NCBI GenBank assembly: GCA_963698735.1
Contig: CAVOSA010000030.1
Location: 1 to 64,000, forward strand
Source: RPQJ01 sp963698735
GTDB taxonomy: Bacteria > Pseudomonadota > Gammaproteobacteria > Steroidobacterales > Steroidobacteraceae
Length of the DNA stretch: 64,000 nt
Reading direction: 5' to 3'
The notes under the pieces were generated by a model. That model was given only the letters and a program-made list of their open reading frames with translations, had not been told where the DNA came from and did no database searches. A program made the translations under genes and the position numbers. This document shows, piece after piece, positions 35,503-44,264 of this stretch. Each line of letters opens with the position of its first letter. The first letter of the stretch is position 1.

Positions 35503-37332
35503 GTGAATGCTGCAGCTGTAGCTGCCGACAGTCTCGACGGGCTGCGGCTGAACTTCGCCTTGCAGGCGGGCATCCTCCGCCTGCTGTCGCGTCAGGAGTA
35601 CCTGAACAAGATCAATGTCTTCCCGGTGCCCGATGGCGACACCGGCACCAACCTCGCGCTCACCGTCAACGCGGTGCTCGGCGCGCTGCGCAAGTGGCCC
35701 GACCGGCACGCTGGCAAGACGCTGACGCGCGTGGCGGACGCCGCGCTCGATGGCGCGCGCGGCAACTCGGGCGCGATCCTCGCGCAGTTCTTCCTCGGTC
35801 TCTGCGACCGAGTCGGCCACCTCAACCAGATCGATCCCGCCGACTTCGTCGCCGGCGTCGACGGCGGCGCCGCCTACGCGCGAGAAAGCCTGAGCGAACC
35901 GCGCGAGGGCACGATCATCTCGGTGCTCACTGCGTTCGCGCACGCCGTGCAGCGCGCACGAAAGGACGGCCTGCAGGACTTCCGGTCAATCCTGCGCCAG
36001 GGTGTGGCAGCCGCGCAGATGGCGCTGGAGCAGACGCAGTTCCAGCTCGAGGCATTGCGCAAGGCGCAGGTCGTCGACGCCGGGGCGCAGGGCTTCGTCG
36101 AACTCATCGAAGGGGTCACCGACTACCTCGAAAGCGGCTCGGAGGCGGAGCCGGCGGGCAGCGCGGCGCCCGTGATCGATAGTGCCTCCGAAGAATTGAC
36201 TGCGGGCAGCGGGGACGAGGACCTTACCTATCGCTACTGCACCGAATGCGTCGTCACGGGAGAACGCGTGGATAGGCGCCACCTGCGTGAACAGCTGTCG
36301 GCGATTGGCGGCAGCCTCGTGGTCGCGGGCCTGCAGCACAAGGTGCGCGTGCACATCCACGTGAACGATCCGGCCGAGGTGTTCCGGGTTGCCGCCAGGT
36401 TCGGCACGGTCGCCGGCGAGAAGGCAGACGACATGCAGCGCCAGCAGCACTCGGCGCACATGAAGGACCGGCGTGTCGCGATCGTCACTGACAGCGCGGC
36501 AGACATCCCCGACGACGAGCTCGACCGGCTCGACATCCACGTGATCCCGGTCCGCGTGCACTTTGGCGACCGCAGTTACCTGGACAAGGTCGGCATCAGC
36601 TCCGAGGAGTTCTATGCCGAGATCGCACGGGGCGGCGAACCGCCCAAGACCTCGCAACCGCCGCCCGGCGATTTCCGCCGGCAGTTCGAATTCCTCGGTT
36701 CGCATCACAGCGCCGTGGTCTCGATCAGCCTGACGAGCCGCGCGAGCGGCACCTGCGCAGCGGCACAGACGGCGGCGGCCCGCACCGCCACGCACGGCAA
36801 GATCAGCGTGATCGACAGCGGCAACATTTCCGCGGGACAGGGCCTCATCGCGATGTACGCGGCCGAGTGCGCGCTGGCCGGTTACGACGCCGACCGGATC
36901 ATCGAGGCGACGCGCGCCATCCTGCCGCGCACGAAGTCCTACGGCGTCGCGGGCTCGCTCGAGTACGCGGTACGCGGCGGTCGCGTGCCACGCTGGGTCA
37001 AGCGCGTCGCGGATGCGCTGCGATTGATGCCCGTTCTGCACAACGACCGCCACGGCAAGGTCAGCGCCGGCGGCGTGCTTTTCGGCCGCGAAGATCTCAA
37101 GGCGAAATTCGCACGCTGGGTGCGCCGACGCATGCGTGACGACGTCACCTACCGCATGATCGTGGGCCACGCCAACTGCGCCGCCGATGGCCAGTGGGTG
37201 CTCGAGGAATTGAGCCTGCCCAACGTCGCCTACGCGAGACTCGTACCGATCGGCAGCGCGCTCGGCGCGCATGGTGGACCGGGTATGCTCGTCGTCGGTC
37301 TGCAGGAATACGAGGCACCACAGGCGTCATGA
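35503..37332 (+). CDS. Single-chain FakA-DegV (fatty-acid kinase) fusion
   Basis: One protein of 609 residues holds both halves of a fatty-acid kinase. The N-terminal DhaL/DAK2 domain has NVFPVPDGDTGTNLALTVNA and ARGNSGAILAQF; a middle domain (about 230-310, YRYCTECVVTGERV) corresponds to the FakA linker region; the C-terminal DegV/FakB domain has VAIVTDSAADIPDDEL and GNISAGQG. FakB binds the fatty acid and FakA phosphorylates it with ATP. In Gram-positives they are separate proteins. GTG start with GAGGGGAG upstream. The next gene overlaps it by 4 bp. Confidence 0.88.
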   Translation: MNAAAVAADSLDGLRLNFALQAGILRLLSRQEYLNKINVFPVPDGDTGTNLALTVNAVLGALRKWPDRHAGKTLTRVADAALDGARGNSGAILAQFFLGLCDRVGHLNQIDPADFVAGVDGGAAYARESLSEPREGTIISVLTAFAHAVQRARKDGLQDFRSILRQGVAAAQMALEQTQFQLEALRKAQVVDAGAQGFVELIEGVTDYLESGSEAEPAGSAAPVIDSASEELTAGSGDEDLTYRYCTECVVTGERVDRRHLREQLSAIGGSLVVAGLQHKVRVHIHVNDPAEVFRVAARFGTVAGEKADDMQRQQHSAHMKDRRVAIVTDSAADIPDDELDRLDIHVIPVRVHFGDRSYLDKVGISSEEFYAEIARGGEPPKTSQPPPGDFRRQFEFLGSHHSAVVSISLTSRASGTCAAAQTAAARTATHGKISVIDSGNISAGQGLIAMYAAECALAGYDADRIIEATRAILPRTKSYGVAGSLEYAVRGGRVPRWVKRVADALRLMPVLHNDRHGKVSAGGVLFGREDLKAKFARWVRRRMRDDVTYRMIVGHANCAADGQWVLEELSLPNVAYARLVPIGSALGAHGGPGMLVVGLQEYEAPQAS

Positions 37333-38453
37333 AGTTCGAAACGCTCGCCATCCACGCAGGGCGCGAACCGGACGCTGCCACTGGCGCGGTGCGTGAACCC
37401 CTGCACCTGTCCACGACCTTCGAGCGCGGCGCGGACGGCAGCTATCCCCACGGGTACTACTACTCACGCAGCGGCAATCCGAACCGCACCACCCTCGAAC
37501 GCGCGATCGCGGCGCTGGAGCACGGCACGGAAGCCGTGGCCTTCGCGTCGGGATCCGCGGCGACGCTCGCCGTGTTCGCCCTTGCGGCGCCCGGCGGCCG
37601 CATCGTCTGCGGTGCGGACTGCTACCACGGCACGGCGAAGCAGCTGCGCGCCATCGTCCCGCGCTGGAGCGTGGACGTCGAGTTCGTCGACATGACCAAC
37701 CTGGCCGAGGTGTCGCAGGCGCTGGCGGTCACGACGAGCCTGCTCTGGTTCGAGACGCCCTCGAACCCGTTGCTGCGCGTTGCCGACATCGCCGCGCTGG
37801 TCGACCTGGCGCACGCGCGGGGCACGCTGGTCGGCATCGACAATACGTTTGCCAGCCCGGTGCTGCAGCAGCCGCTCACGCTCGGCGCAGACCTCGTGAT
37901 GCACAGCACGACGAAGTACCTCGGCGGACACAGTGACGTGCTGGGCGGAATCGTCGTCGCTCGCAGTTCGGGCCCTGAATGCGCCGCGTTGCGTGATTAC
38001 CAGGGCACGGCGGGTGGCGTGCCCTCGCCGTTCGACTGCTGGCTGGTGCTGCGCAGCCTGCCGACGCTGCCGCTGCGCGTGCGCGCCCAGGCGGCGAACG
38101 CGCTGGCCATTGCACGCTTCCTGCATGCCGATCCACGTGTCGACAAAGTGCATTACGCGGGCTTGCCGGATCATCCGGGGCACGAGATCGCTTTGCGGCA
38201 AATGAGTGGCGGGTTCGGCGGTGTGCTGTCGGCCGAAGTCCCCGGCGGCAAGGAGCGGGCGCTGGCGGTCGCGGCGAAGCTCAAGCTGTTCACGCGCGCG
38301 ACGAGTCTCGGCGGGACGGAGAGCCTGGTCGAACACCGGGCGTCGATGGAAGGCCCGCTCAGCCGCACGCCGCCAGGACTGTTGCGCATGTCGATCGGGC
38401 TCGAGCACGTCGACGACCTGATCGCGGACCTTGATCAGGCGCTGGGCGCCTGA
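37329..38453 (+). CDS. Cys/Met-metabolism PLP enzyme (cystathionine gamma-synthase-like)
   Basis: A 374-residue PLP-dependent enzyme of the cystathionine gamma-synthase/gamma-lyase family. The PLP lysine is in the motif MHSTTKYLGGHSDVLGG, preceded by NTFASP. The N-terminal segment FETLAIHAGREPDAATGA and the C-terminal LVEHRASM are typical. The reaction could be gamma-elimination or gamma-replacement on homocysteine precursors; sequence alone does not decide. The start overlaps the FakA-DegV stop (ATGA). GGTG-type regulatory elements such as SAM riboswitches are not seen. Confidence 0.9.
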   Translation: MKFETLAIHAGREPDAATGAVREPLHLSTTFERGADGSYPHGYYYSRSGNPNRTTLERAIAALEHGTEAVAFASGSAATLAVFALAAPGGRIVCGADCYHGTAKQLRAIVPRWSVDVEFVDMTNLAEVSQALAVTTSLLWFETPSNPLLRVADIAALVDLAHARGTLVGIDNTFASPVLQQPLTLGADLVMHSTTKYLGGHSDVLGGIVVARSSGPECAALRDYQGTAGGVPSPFDCWLVLRSLPTLPLRVRAQAANALAIARFLHADPRVDKVHYAGLPDHPGHEIALRQMSGGFGGVLSAEVPGGKERALAVAAKLKLFTRATSLGGTESLVEHRASMEGPLSRTPPGLLRMSIGLEHVDDLIADLDQALGA

Positions 38454-38503
38454 TCGCAACAGACATCCAATCGCTTTTCAGGAACCGCGCGAACAATACG
38501 ACG

Positions 38504-38968
38504 CTAAGGCTTCTCGACCGGGCGGCCCTGCTGGGTCCACGCAGCCATGTCGCCCTCGAGATGCGACAACTTCGTGTAGCCGTTCGCTGCCAGGACATCG
38601 GCCGCGAGGGCCGCGCGACGGCCGGACCGGCAATAGAGCACGATGTCCTTGTCCTTCGGCACTTCCGCAAGTCGCGAGGCAAGCTGGTCGTGCGGCACGT
38701 TGACCGCGTCCGGCACGTGGCCTTCCGCAAACTCCTGCGGCGTGCGCACGTCCAGCAGGAACAGGCTGTTGTCGTGCTTCGCCTGCCGCTCCAGCACGGC
38801 TTCCTGGCTAATGGGCGCCACGACCGCAGTCGCCGTTGCAGCAGGAGCGGTGGCGACCTTGGCGGCCGGCTCGCCAGCGAGGGCAGCCAGCGGAGCCAGC
38901 AGCACTCCCAGCAGCGCGAGCCAGTGATGGCGTACCGGATACGTTTGCTCAGCTGGCGCGTATTGCAT
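38504..38968 (-). CDS. Exported rhodanese-domain protein
   Basis: A 154-residue protein with an N-terminal signal or anchor (WLALLGVLLAPLAALAGEP) followed by a single rhodanese domain. The active-site loop is VLYCRSGRRA with the catalytic Cys present, and the domain has LLDVRTPQEFAEGHVPDAVN. The family transfers sulfane sulfur. The start at 38968 is chosen because the frame upstream belongs to the antisense of the lipocalin gene. Periplasmic location is inferred. Confidence 0.88.
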   Translation of the reverse strand: MQYAPAEQTYPVRHHWLALLGVLLAPLAALAGEPAAKVATAPAATATAVVAPISQEAVLERQAKHDNSLFLLDVRTPQEFAEGHVPDAVNVPHDQLASRLAEVPKDKDIVLYCRSGRRAALAADVLAANGYTKLSHLEGDMAAWTQQGRPVEKP

Positions 38969-39036
38969 GTGGGTGGCCTCTCCTGGCGATGATGATGAGT
39001 GCGCGTGGCTGCTGCCACTGCGCGATCGCAGTCGGT

Positions 39037-39585
39037 CTATTGCGCCCGGATGGCGCCTGCATCCCAGCGCTGCGGGACCTGCTGCAGCTTCGACATATCG
39101 TAGCCGAGTTCGCGCACGCGCTGCTCCAGCCTCGCGTACTCCTCCGGCGGCAAGGCAGGCGTGCGCGCCATGATCCAGACGTAGTCGAGACTGCTGCGCG
39201 CGATGATGGTCTGAGTGTAGTCCGGATCGACGTAGGCGATCAGGTATTCGGCCTTGATCGGCCAGAAGAACTGCATGCCCCAGACCGCGTTGCCGGTGCC
39301 CTCGCGCACGAAACCGCGTGGTCGCATCACTTTCTGAGGACCGTCGAACGATCCGTCGCGGTACGTGAATGTCGTCGCGATGCTGCCATCCTGGTCGATG
39401 CGGTACGACTCGATGGCATTGTGCGCACCGACCTCGAAGCGCGTCGGAATGTTCGCTATCACGTACCAGTCGCCCATGAACCGGTCCAGGTCGACATCCG
39501 CAGCAACGGGAATGGTCGGCGCGCTGCTGCAAGCGGCGAGCATGGCGACGGCGGGCAGGCAGGCAGCCGTCAGGACTCTGCGCAT
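39037..39585 (-). CDS. blc: Bacterial lipocalin (Blc-like lipoprotein)
   Basis: From ATG 39585 the protein has 182 residues: signal peptide with lipobox (VAMLAACSS), then the lipocalin barrel with the first-strand motif RFMGDWYVIANIPTRFEVGA and the later YLIAYVDPDYTQTIIARSSL, as in outer-membrane lipocalin Blc. It binds lysophospholipids or fatty acids in the family. GAGGAA lies nine bases upstream of the chosen start; 20 residues further upstream are less likely to be translated. Confidence 0.92.
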   Translation of the reverse strand: MRRVLTAACLPAVAMLAACSSAPTIPVAADVDLDRFMGDWYVIANIPTRFEVGAHNAIESYRIDQDGSIATTFTYRDGSFDGPQKVMRPRGFVREGTGNAVWGMQFFWPIKAEYLIAYVDPDYTQTIIARSSLDYVWIMARTPALPPEEYARLEQRVRELGYDMSKLQQVPQRWDAGAIRAQ

Positions 39586-39641
39586 GGCGGGAAGTTCCTC
39601 GGTGGATGTCATGAGCTTTCGGCGGCTGCAGGGCCGCAGAT

Positions 39642-40043
39642 TCAAGTGGCCGTCGTGAGGTAAGCGTCCGCCTCGATCTCGACCAGCATGTCCGGATCGA
39701 TCAGTGCGCTCACCTCAACCATCGCCGAGGCCGGACGAATGGCGCCGAAGACCTCGCCGTGGGCGCGGCCGATGGCTTCCCACTGCGTGATGTCGCGCAC
39801 GTAGACGCGGGTGCGAACGACATCTTCGAGCCGGGCGCCTGCCCGTGCCAGGGCCGCCTGGATGTTCGCGAGCACCTGGCGCGTCTGGGCACCGGCATCG
39901 CCGGCGCCGACCAGTTTCCCGTCCGGACCGGTCGCCGTGGTCCCGGAGACGAAGACCATCGGTCCGACCCGGACGGCGCGCGAGTAGCCGACGATCGGTT
40001 CCCAGGGCGTGCCGGTGGCGTAGTTCGTTCGCTGCAGTTTCAT
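39642..40043 (-). CDS. RidA-family deaminase
   Basis: A 133-residue RidA/YjgF protein with VFVSGTTATGPDGKLVG, QTRQVLANIQAALARAGARL and VEVSALIDPDMLVEIEADAY, ending the family core. The conserved Arg in VVRTRVYV is present. RidA hydrolyses reactive enamine/imine intermediates. The start overlaps the stop of the GNAT gene by 4 bp (ATGA), so the two form an operon transcribed leftwards. Confidence 0.92.
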   Translation of the reverse strand: MKLQRTNYATGTPWEPIVGYSRAVRVGPMVFVSGTTATGPDGKLVGAGDAGAQTRQVLANIQAALARAGARLEDVVRTRVYVRDITQWEAIGRAHGEVFGAIRPASAMVEVSALIDPDMLVEIEADAYLTTAT

Positions 40044-40555
40044 GCGTGCATTCCCCGTGGTGAATTGCCTTCGGCGAGGGCCCGCAACGCGTCGCCGGCA
40101 ACGCGTTGCACCGTCCAGTCGTCCATCGCGACCGCGCCGAGCTTGCGGTAGAAGGCGAGCGCGGGCTCGTTCCAGTCCAGCACCGCCCATTCGAACCGCG
40201 CGCAACCCCGCTCCAGCGCGAGCCGGGCAAGGTGCCGCAACAGGACCTCGCCGTAGCCATGCCCGCGGTAGGCGGGGCGCACGAACAGGTCCTCGAGGTA
40301 CAGGCCGGGCCGGCCCTCGAACGTCGAGTAGTTGTGGAACCAGAGCGCGAAGCCGACGGCCTCGTCGTCGACCCACGCGACGACTGCCTCCGCACAGGGC
40401 CTTGGCCCGAACAGGTCGCGATGCAGGTCCTCCGGCGTGACTCGAACGTGGTTGAGAAGTCGCTCGTACTCCGCCAGTTCACGCACCATGGCGACCAGCA
40501 GCGGGGTATCGGCGGGGCCTGCCGGGTTGACCTGCAACGGCTTCGGGACGCTCAT
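40040..40555 (-). CDS. GNAT N-acetyltransferase
   Basis: A 171-residue GNAT protein with the acetyl-CoA-binding motif VRPAYRGHGYGEVLLRHLAR, a central strand LYLEDLFV and the later LDWNEPALAFYRKLGA. The pattern resembles the SSAT/thialysine acetyltransferase group (FALWFHNYSTFEGRPGLYLE). Substrate probably a polyamine or amino compound, but not certain. First gene of the two-gene operon with RidA; divergent from the LysR gene. Confidence 0.9.
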   Translation of the reverse strand: MSVPKPLQVNPAGPADTPLLVAMVRELAEYERLLNHVRVTPEDLHRDLFGPRPCAEAVVAWVDDEAVGFALWFHNYSTFEGRPGLYLEDLFVRPAYRGHGYGEVLLRHLARLALERGCARFEWAVLDWNEPALAFYRKLGAVAMDDWTVQRVAGDALRALAEGNSPRGMHA

Positions 40556-40663
40556 GCGAAACGCCTCATTTCTTCAGTTTCCCTCGATAGCGGATCGGGG
40601 ATCCCCTTGATTACAGGGGCTTCCATCCGTATTGTTAATCGTCCTTTCACTTAAAGGCAGCCG

Positions 40664-41587
40664 ATGGCGACCCCCCCGGACCGCGTGCCCCTCAACGCCC
40701 TGCGCGTCTTCGAAGCCGTCGCGGCCCACCTCAGTTTCACCGCGGCGGCCCGGGAACTCGGCGTCACGACGGCCGCGGTCAGCGCCCAGATCAAGTCGCT
40801 CGAAGCCGACATCGGCGTGCCCCTGTTCCGCCGCCACACCCGTGCCGTCGCCCTCACCCAGGAGGGGGCCGAACTGCTCCCAGGCGTGCGGCGCGGCCTG
40901 GACGAGCTGCGCCGCGCGGTCGAACGCATCCGGCGCGAACGCGTGGGCGGCATGCTCAATCTCAGCGTGCCGAACGAGTTCCTGCAGCGCTGGCTGTTGC
41001 CGCGGCTGGGAGAGTTTACCCGCCAGCACCCCGAGATCGAGGTGCGGTTCGGGCCGCCGCGCGCCGCGCTGGATTTCGATCGCGACGATTTCCACGCGGC
41101 CATCCTGTACGGGTCGGGCCAGTGGCCAGGCCTCAAGGCCGAGCGCCTGCTCGACGAATACGTTTTTCCGGTCTGCAGTCCCGCCCTGCTGGCAAGGTTC
41201 GGCCCGATCGAGACGGTCGCGGATTTCGCGCGCTACCCGTTGATCCACAGCCGGACGGAGCCCTGGCAGGACTGGTTGCGCAGGGTCGGCGGCGACACCA
41301 CACGTACCGACACGACACCTCCCATGGAAGACTCGGCGGCCTCGCTTGCGGCCGTGGAGCAAGGCAAGGGCATCGCGCTGGCGCGCTGGTCGCTGGTCGC
41401 GGCGGACATCGCCGCCGGGCGCCTGGCACGACCCATGCTGCCGAGCGTTCAGCAGCGGAACGCCTGGTTCCTCATTGCGCCGCCGGCGAATTTCTCGTTG
41501 CCGAAAGTCGTGCGTTTCCGGGCCTGGTTGCTCGAATGCTGTCGCGAGTTTGCGCCGCCAACGGGCGAGACTCTCAGCGTGGAATAG
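40664..41587 (+). CDS. LysR-family transcriptional regulator
   Basis: The 307-residue regulator begins with the LysR helix-turn-helix (PLNALRVFEAVAAHLSFTAA, ELGVTTAAVSAQIKSLEADI), followed by a substrate-binding domain of the GcvA-like type (PRLGEFTRQHPEIEVRFG; FPVCSPALLARF). It is divergent from the GNAT-RidA genes; the 108-bp gap holds imperfect palindromes (GGGGATCCCC; CCCCTTGATTACAGGGG), plausible sites but not proven. Those two genes are the most likely targets. Confidence 0.9.
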   Translation: MATPPDRVPLNALRVFEAVAAHLSFTAAARELGVTTAAVSAQIKSLEADIGVPLFRRHTRAVALTQEGAELLPGVRRGLDELRRAVERIRRERVGGMLNLSVPNEFLQRWLLPRLGEFTRQHPEIEVRFGPPRAALDFDRDDFHAAILYGSGQWPGLKAERLLDEYVFPVCSPALLARFGPIETVADFARYPLIHSRTEPWQDWLRRVGGDTTRTDTTPPMEDSAASLAAVEQGKGIALARWSLVAADIAAGRLARPMLPSVQQRNAWFLIAPPANFSLPKVVRFRAWLLECCREFAPPTGETLSVE

Positions 41588-41677
41588 TCTCCGGCTCGCT
41601 CCAGTTGGCGGCCTGTTCCGGATCGGGTACCTTGAGGCCATAATCGAGAACAAAGAACGGGAAGGGAGTCCACTTAC

Positions 41678-41983
41678 ATGGCCGGCCCCAGCAAACCTCG
41701 ACCAGTTCGCCTGCGTTATCACGCGGTCAGCATCGTTGCCGGTCCGCAATGCTGCGCCCAGGTGACGGCGCTGAAAGGCGTGCGGCTGCTCTCGCTGGAG
41801 GCCCCGCGCCTGCCGCTCGCAGGCTGCAGCTGTCCCGACGGCTGCAGCTGCCGCTTCCAGCATTACGACGACCGCCGCGCCGGCTCGCGGCGCTCGGAAT
41901 TGCGTTCGGCCAGGGGAGCCTCGGCCACGGACAACCGCCGGCACTCGCTGGGCCGCCGCGACAGCGATTACACCGACAACTGA
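41678..41983 (+). CDS. Small Cys-rich protein of unknown function
   Basis: A 101-residue, very basic protein with AAGG-type Shine-Dalgarno (GGAAGGGAG) 10 bases upstream of ATG 41678. It has a Cys cluster (PQCCAQV; GCSCPDGCSCRFQHYDDRR) and a C-terminal Arg/Ser/Asp-rich tail (RRHSLGRRDSDYTDN). The CxC-x3-CxC arrangement suggests metal or redox binding. The family is not recognised by name, though similar Cys-rich, DRR-tailed proteins seem common in gammaproteobacteria. It ends 1 bp from the end of the EEP-family gene. Confidence 0.65.
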   Translation: MAGPSKPRPVRLRYHAVSIVAGPQCCAQVTALKGVRLLSLEAPRLPLAGCSCPDGCSCRFQHYDDRRAGSRRSELRSARGASATDNRRHSLGRRDSDYTDN

Positions 41984-41984
41984 C

Positions 41985-42950
41985 TTACCCCTGCGGCTGC
42001 GGCAGCTGCAGCCTGACCCGCACCGGACGGTGATCGGAGCCGACGTCAGGGCCGATCTCGTGCGCGATCCCGCAACTCGCCGCTGGCACCAGCACGTGAT
42101 CGATCGGCAGTGCGAGCGGCCAGAACGCCGCTTGCCACGTCGGCCGCCAGGCTTCGTCCTCGAGCGCGTCGCGCAGGCCTGATTCCGCCAGCAGGCGCGC
42201 GAACGCCGGTGCATAGGGCGTCAGGTTGAGATCGCCCAGCAGGATCGTCGATTCGGGATGCGAATGTGCGAGCGCAGCCGCCCTGCCCAGGACCTGATCA
42301 CGTGCCGCCTGCAGGCCGGGAACGACGGGCCAATGCGTGTGCAACGCAATCACCTGCACTTTCCGGCCGCCGATGTCGACGGTGGCGACCAGCGACGGCA
42401 GGCCGTCCTCCGCGAAGTCGACGGCCTCGACCCGTTCCAGGGGCCAGCGGCTCAGCACGGCGATGCCGTACGGATCTTCCCGCGCCAGCACCTTGCGGTA
42501 CGGATACGCCTGCGCCGTCACGTCGAGCGCTGCGGCCCACGCGGCCGTAACCTCCTGCAGGGCAATGACGTCCGCGTTGCTCTGCGTGAGCCAGGCCAGC
42601 AGTGCGGCATGGTCGGTGCTGGCAAACCAGAGGTTCGCGGTCACGACGCGCAAGTCGTCACGTCCGCAAGCGCCCGGGACCGCGTCAGCCGACGCCCGGC
42701 TGGCCAGCATCGCGCCCGGCAACCATTGCAGCGCCAGCGCAGCGCAGGCAACGGCCATCATCCATGGGCGCCTGAGGGCAAGGGAGGCGAACAACAGGGC
42801 GAGCGCGGCTGCGCCAATCTGCCAGCGGAAATGCGCGAACAGCTCGAAGGGCCAGCCTAGCGGCGCCAGCACGGATGCCAGGGATACGGCGACCGTCCCG
42901 ATGAGGGCGATGCTCACCGCGTTCGACCAGGCACCGGCGGGCAGACGCAT
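41985..42950 (-). CDS. Endonuclease/exonuclease/phosphatase-family protein
   Basis: A 321-residue protein with about three N-terminal hydrophobic helices (about residues 10-85) and a C-terminal EEP domain: VVTANLWFASTDHAALLAWL, DVIALQEVT (metal-binding Glu), LLGDLNLTPYAPAF and DHRPVRVRLQLP (His near the end). The catalytic set Asn, Glu, Asp, His is visible. Similar proteins occur widely in proteobacteria; substrate unknown. Membrane anchoring suggests a periplasmic or surface activity. Confidence 0.85.
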   Translation of the reverse strand: MRLPAGAWSNAVSIALIGTVAVSLASVLAPLGWPFELFAHFRWQIGAAALALLFASLALRRPWMMAVACAALALQWLPGAMLASRASADAVPGACGRDDLRVVTANLWFASTDHAALLAWLTQSNADVIALQEVTAAWAAALDVTAQAYPYRKVLAREDPYGIAVLSRWPLERVEAVDFAEDGLPSLVATVDIGGRKVQVIALHTHWPVVPGLQAARDQVLGRAAALAHSHPESTILLGDLNLTPYAPAFARLLAESGLRDALEDEAWRPTWQAAFWPLALPIDHVLVPAASCGIAHEIGPDVGSDHRPVRVRLQLPQPQG

Positions 42951-42954
42951 GACT

Positions 42955-43134
42955 CTAGAGTAGCAGCACCGCCACGACGAGGCCGAACAGCGGGATGACG
43001 ACGGTCATGCAGAACATGGGGCAGTAGGCCGACTTGTGCGTCTCGCGGCAGACGCCGCGAATGGTGGTGACAACGTAACCGTTGTGCGGCAACGAGTCGA
43101 GTCCGCCGCAAGCAATCGCGATCCCCGTCGCCGG
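42955..43134 (-). pseudogene. C-terminal remnant of a GntP-type permease
   Basis: About 55 codons ending in TAG read CGGLDSLPHNGYVV, then CRETHKSAYCPMFCMTVVI and a final hydrophobic helix. This corresponds to the last segment of the gluconate:H+ symporter (GntP) family, where (A)GG(L/M)DxLPHNG and THxxSY are conserved. No start and no other part of the permease are present. It lies between the EEP gene (4 bp after its start codon side) and the depolymerase gene. Confidence 0.6.
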
Positions 43135-43182
43135 GCACCGTGAAGCCTCTACAATGATCACTCCCTGCGCCACGAGTTGCCC

Positions 43183-44262
43183 ATGCTGAAGTTGTCGACG
43201 AACTCCGCAATTGCGCGGCTCGCGGCGCCAGTGCTGGCCAGCGCCGCCTTGCTGGCAGGATGCGGCGAGAACAGGCCTGGCCCCGAGGCCGGCGGCGACC
43301 GACTCGCGCCGCTGCCCATCGCGGACGGATCCGTCACGGTTTCCGGCATCTCCGCCGGTGGTTACATGGCAGTGCAGTTCCACGTCGCGCATTCCGCGCT
43401 CGTCAACGGCGCGGGCGTCATCGCTGCCGGCCCGTACTTCTGTGCGGAGAACTCGCTGCGCTACGCGCTTGGCCGCTGCATGAAAGGCGACGATCCGATC
43501 GCTGCGGACGAGCTCGTGAGCCTCACCAGCGAGCTGGCGCTCAACGACGCCATCGACCCGATCGCGGGTCTCGCGAACGACCGCGTCTGGCTCTTCCACG
43601 GCGGCGCCGACCCGGTCGTCGCGAAATCGGTCGTCGACGCCCTGCAGTCGTACTACGCAACGCTGGTCGATCCTCGTCGCGTGAAGCGCGTGGACCTCGC
43701 CGCTGCGGGACACACTTTTCCGGCTGCGGCCAGCGACCTGCAGGCCTGCAGCGCCACCGACACGCCGTTCATCGGCAACTGTGGCATGGACGGCGCGCGC
43801 CAGTTGCTCGAACACCTGTATGGCCCGTTCAAGGCGCAGGCGGCGGCCGCGACGCCGGGCACGCTCGTGAAGTTCTCGCAGACGCCCTATGCGCAAGCGG
43901 CCGGGGCCGCAGGGCTCGCAGCACGCGGCTGGCTTTACGTGCCCGCCGCCTGCGCGGGCCAGGGTCCGGCCGGTGGCTGCCGCCTGCACGTCGCTTTCCA
44001 TGGCTGCAAGCAGGGCTCGTCGTACGTGCACGACGCCTTCGTGAAGCGCTCGGGCTACCTTGCTGCCGCCGACGCGGGCAACGTGGTCGTCCTGTTCCCG
44101 CAGGTCGAGCCGAGCTACCAGCCCCTCAACCCGAACGGCTGCTGGGACTGGTGGGGGTACGGCAGCGAGGAATATGCGACCCGGCGCGGGCCGCAGATCG
44201 TGGCGATCAAGGCGATGGTGGACGACCTGCTCGGCGCCCCAGCAGGGGCCAGGTCACGGTAA
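43183..44262 (+). CDS. PHB-depolymerase-like exported esterase
   Basis: A 359-residue protein with signal peptide and probable lipobox (ALLAGC). The nucleophile is in GISAGGYMAVQF, Asp probably in GGADPVV and the catalytic His near AAAGHTFP or in VAFHGCKQGSSY. It matches extracellular poly(3-hydroxybutyrate) depolymerase-type alpha/beta hydrolases with the C-terminal domain NPNGCWDWWGYG. Substrate may be polyester or another ester. ATG 43183 is used; TTG two codons earlier is an alternative. Confidence 0.85.
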   Translation: MLKLSTNSAIARLAAPVLASAALLAGCGENRPGPEAGGDRLAPLPIADGSVTVSGISAGGYMAVQFHVAHSALVNGAGVIAAGPYFCAENSLRYALGRCMKGDDPIAADELVSLTSELALNDAIDPIAGLANDRVWLFHGGADPVVAKSVVDALQSYYATLVDPRRVKRVDLAAAGHTFPAAASDLQACSATDTPFIGNCGMDGARQLLEHLYGPFKAQAAAATPGTLVKFSQTPYAQAAGAAGLAARGWLYVPAACAGQGPAGGCRLHVAFHGCKQGSSYVHDAFVKRSGYLAAADAGNVVVLFPQVEPSYQPLNPNGCWDWWGYGSEEYATRRGPQIVAIKAMVDDLLGAPAGARSR

Positions 44263-44264
44263 GT

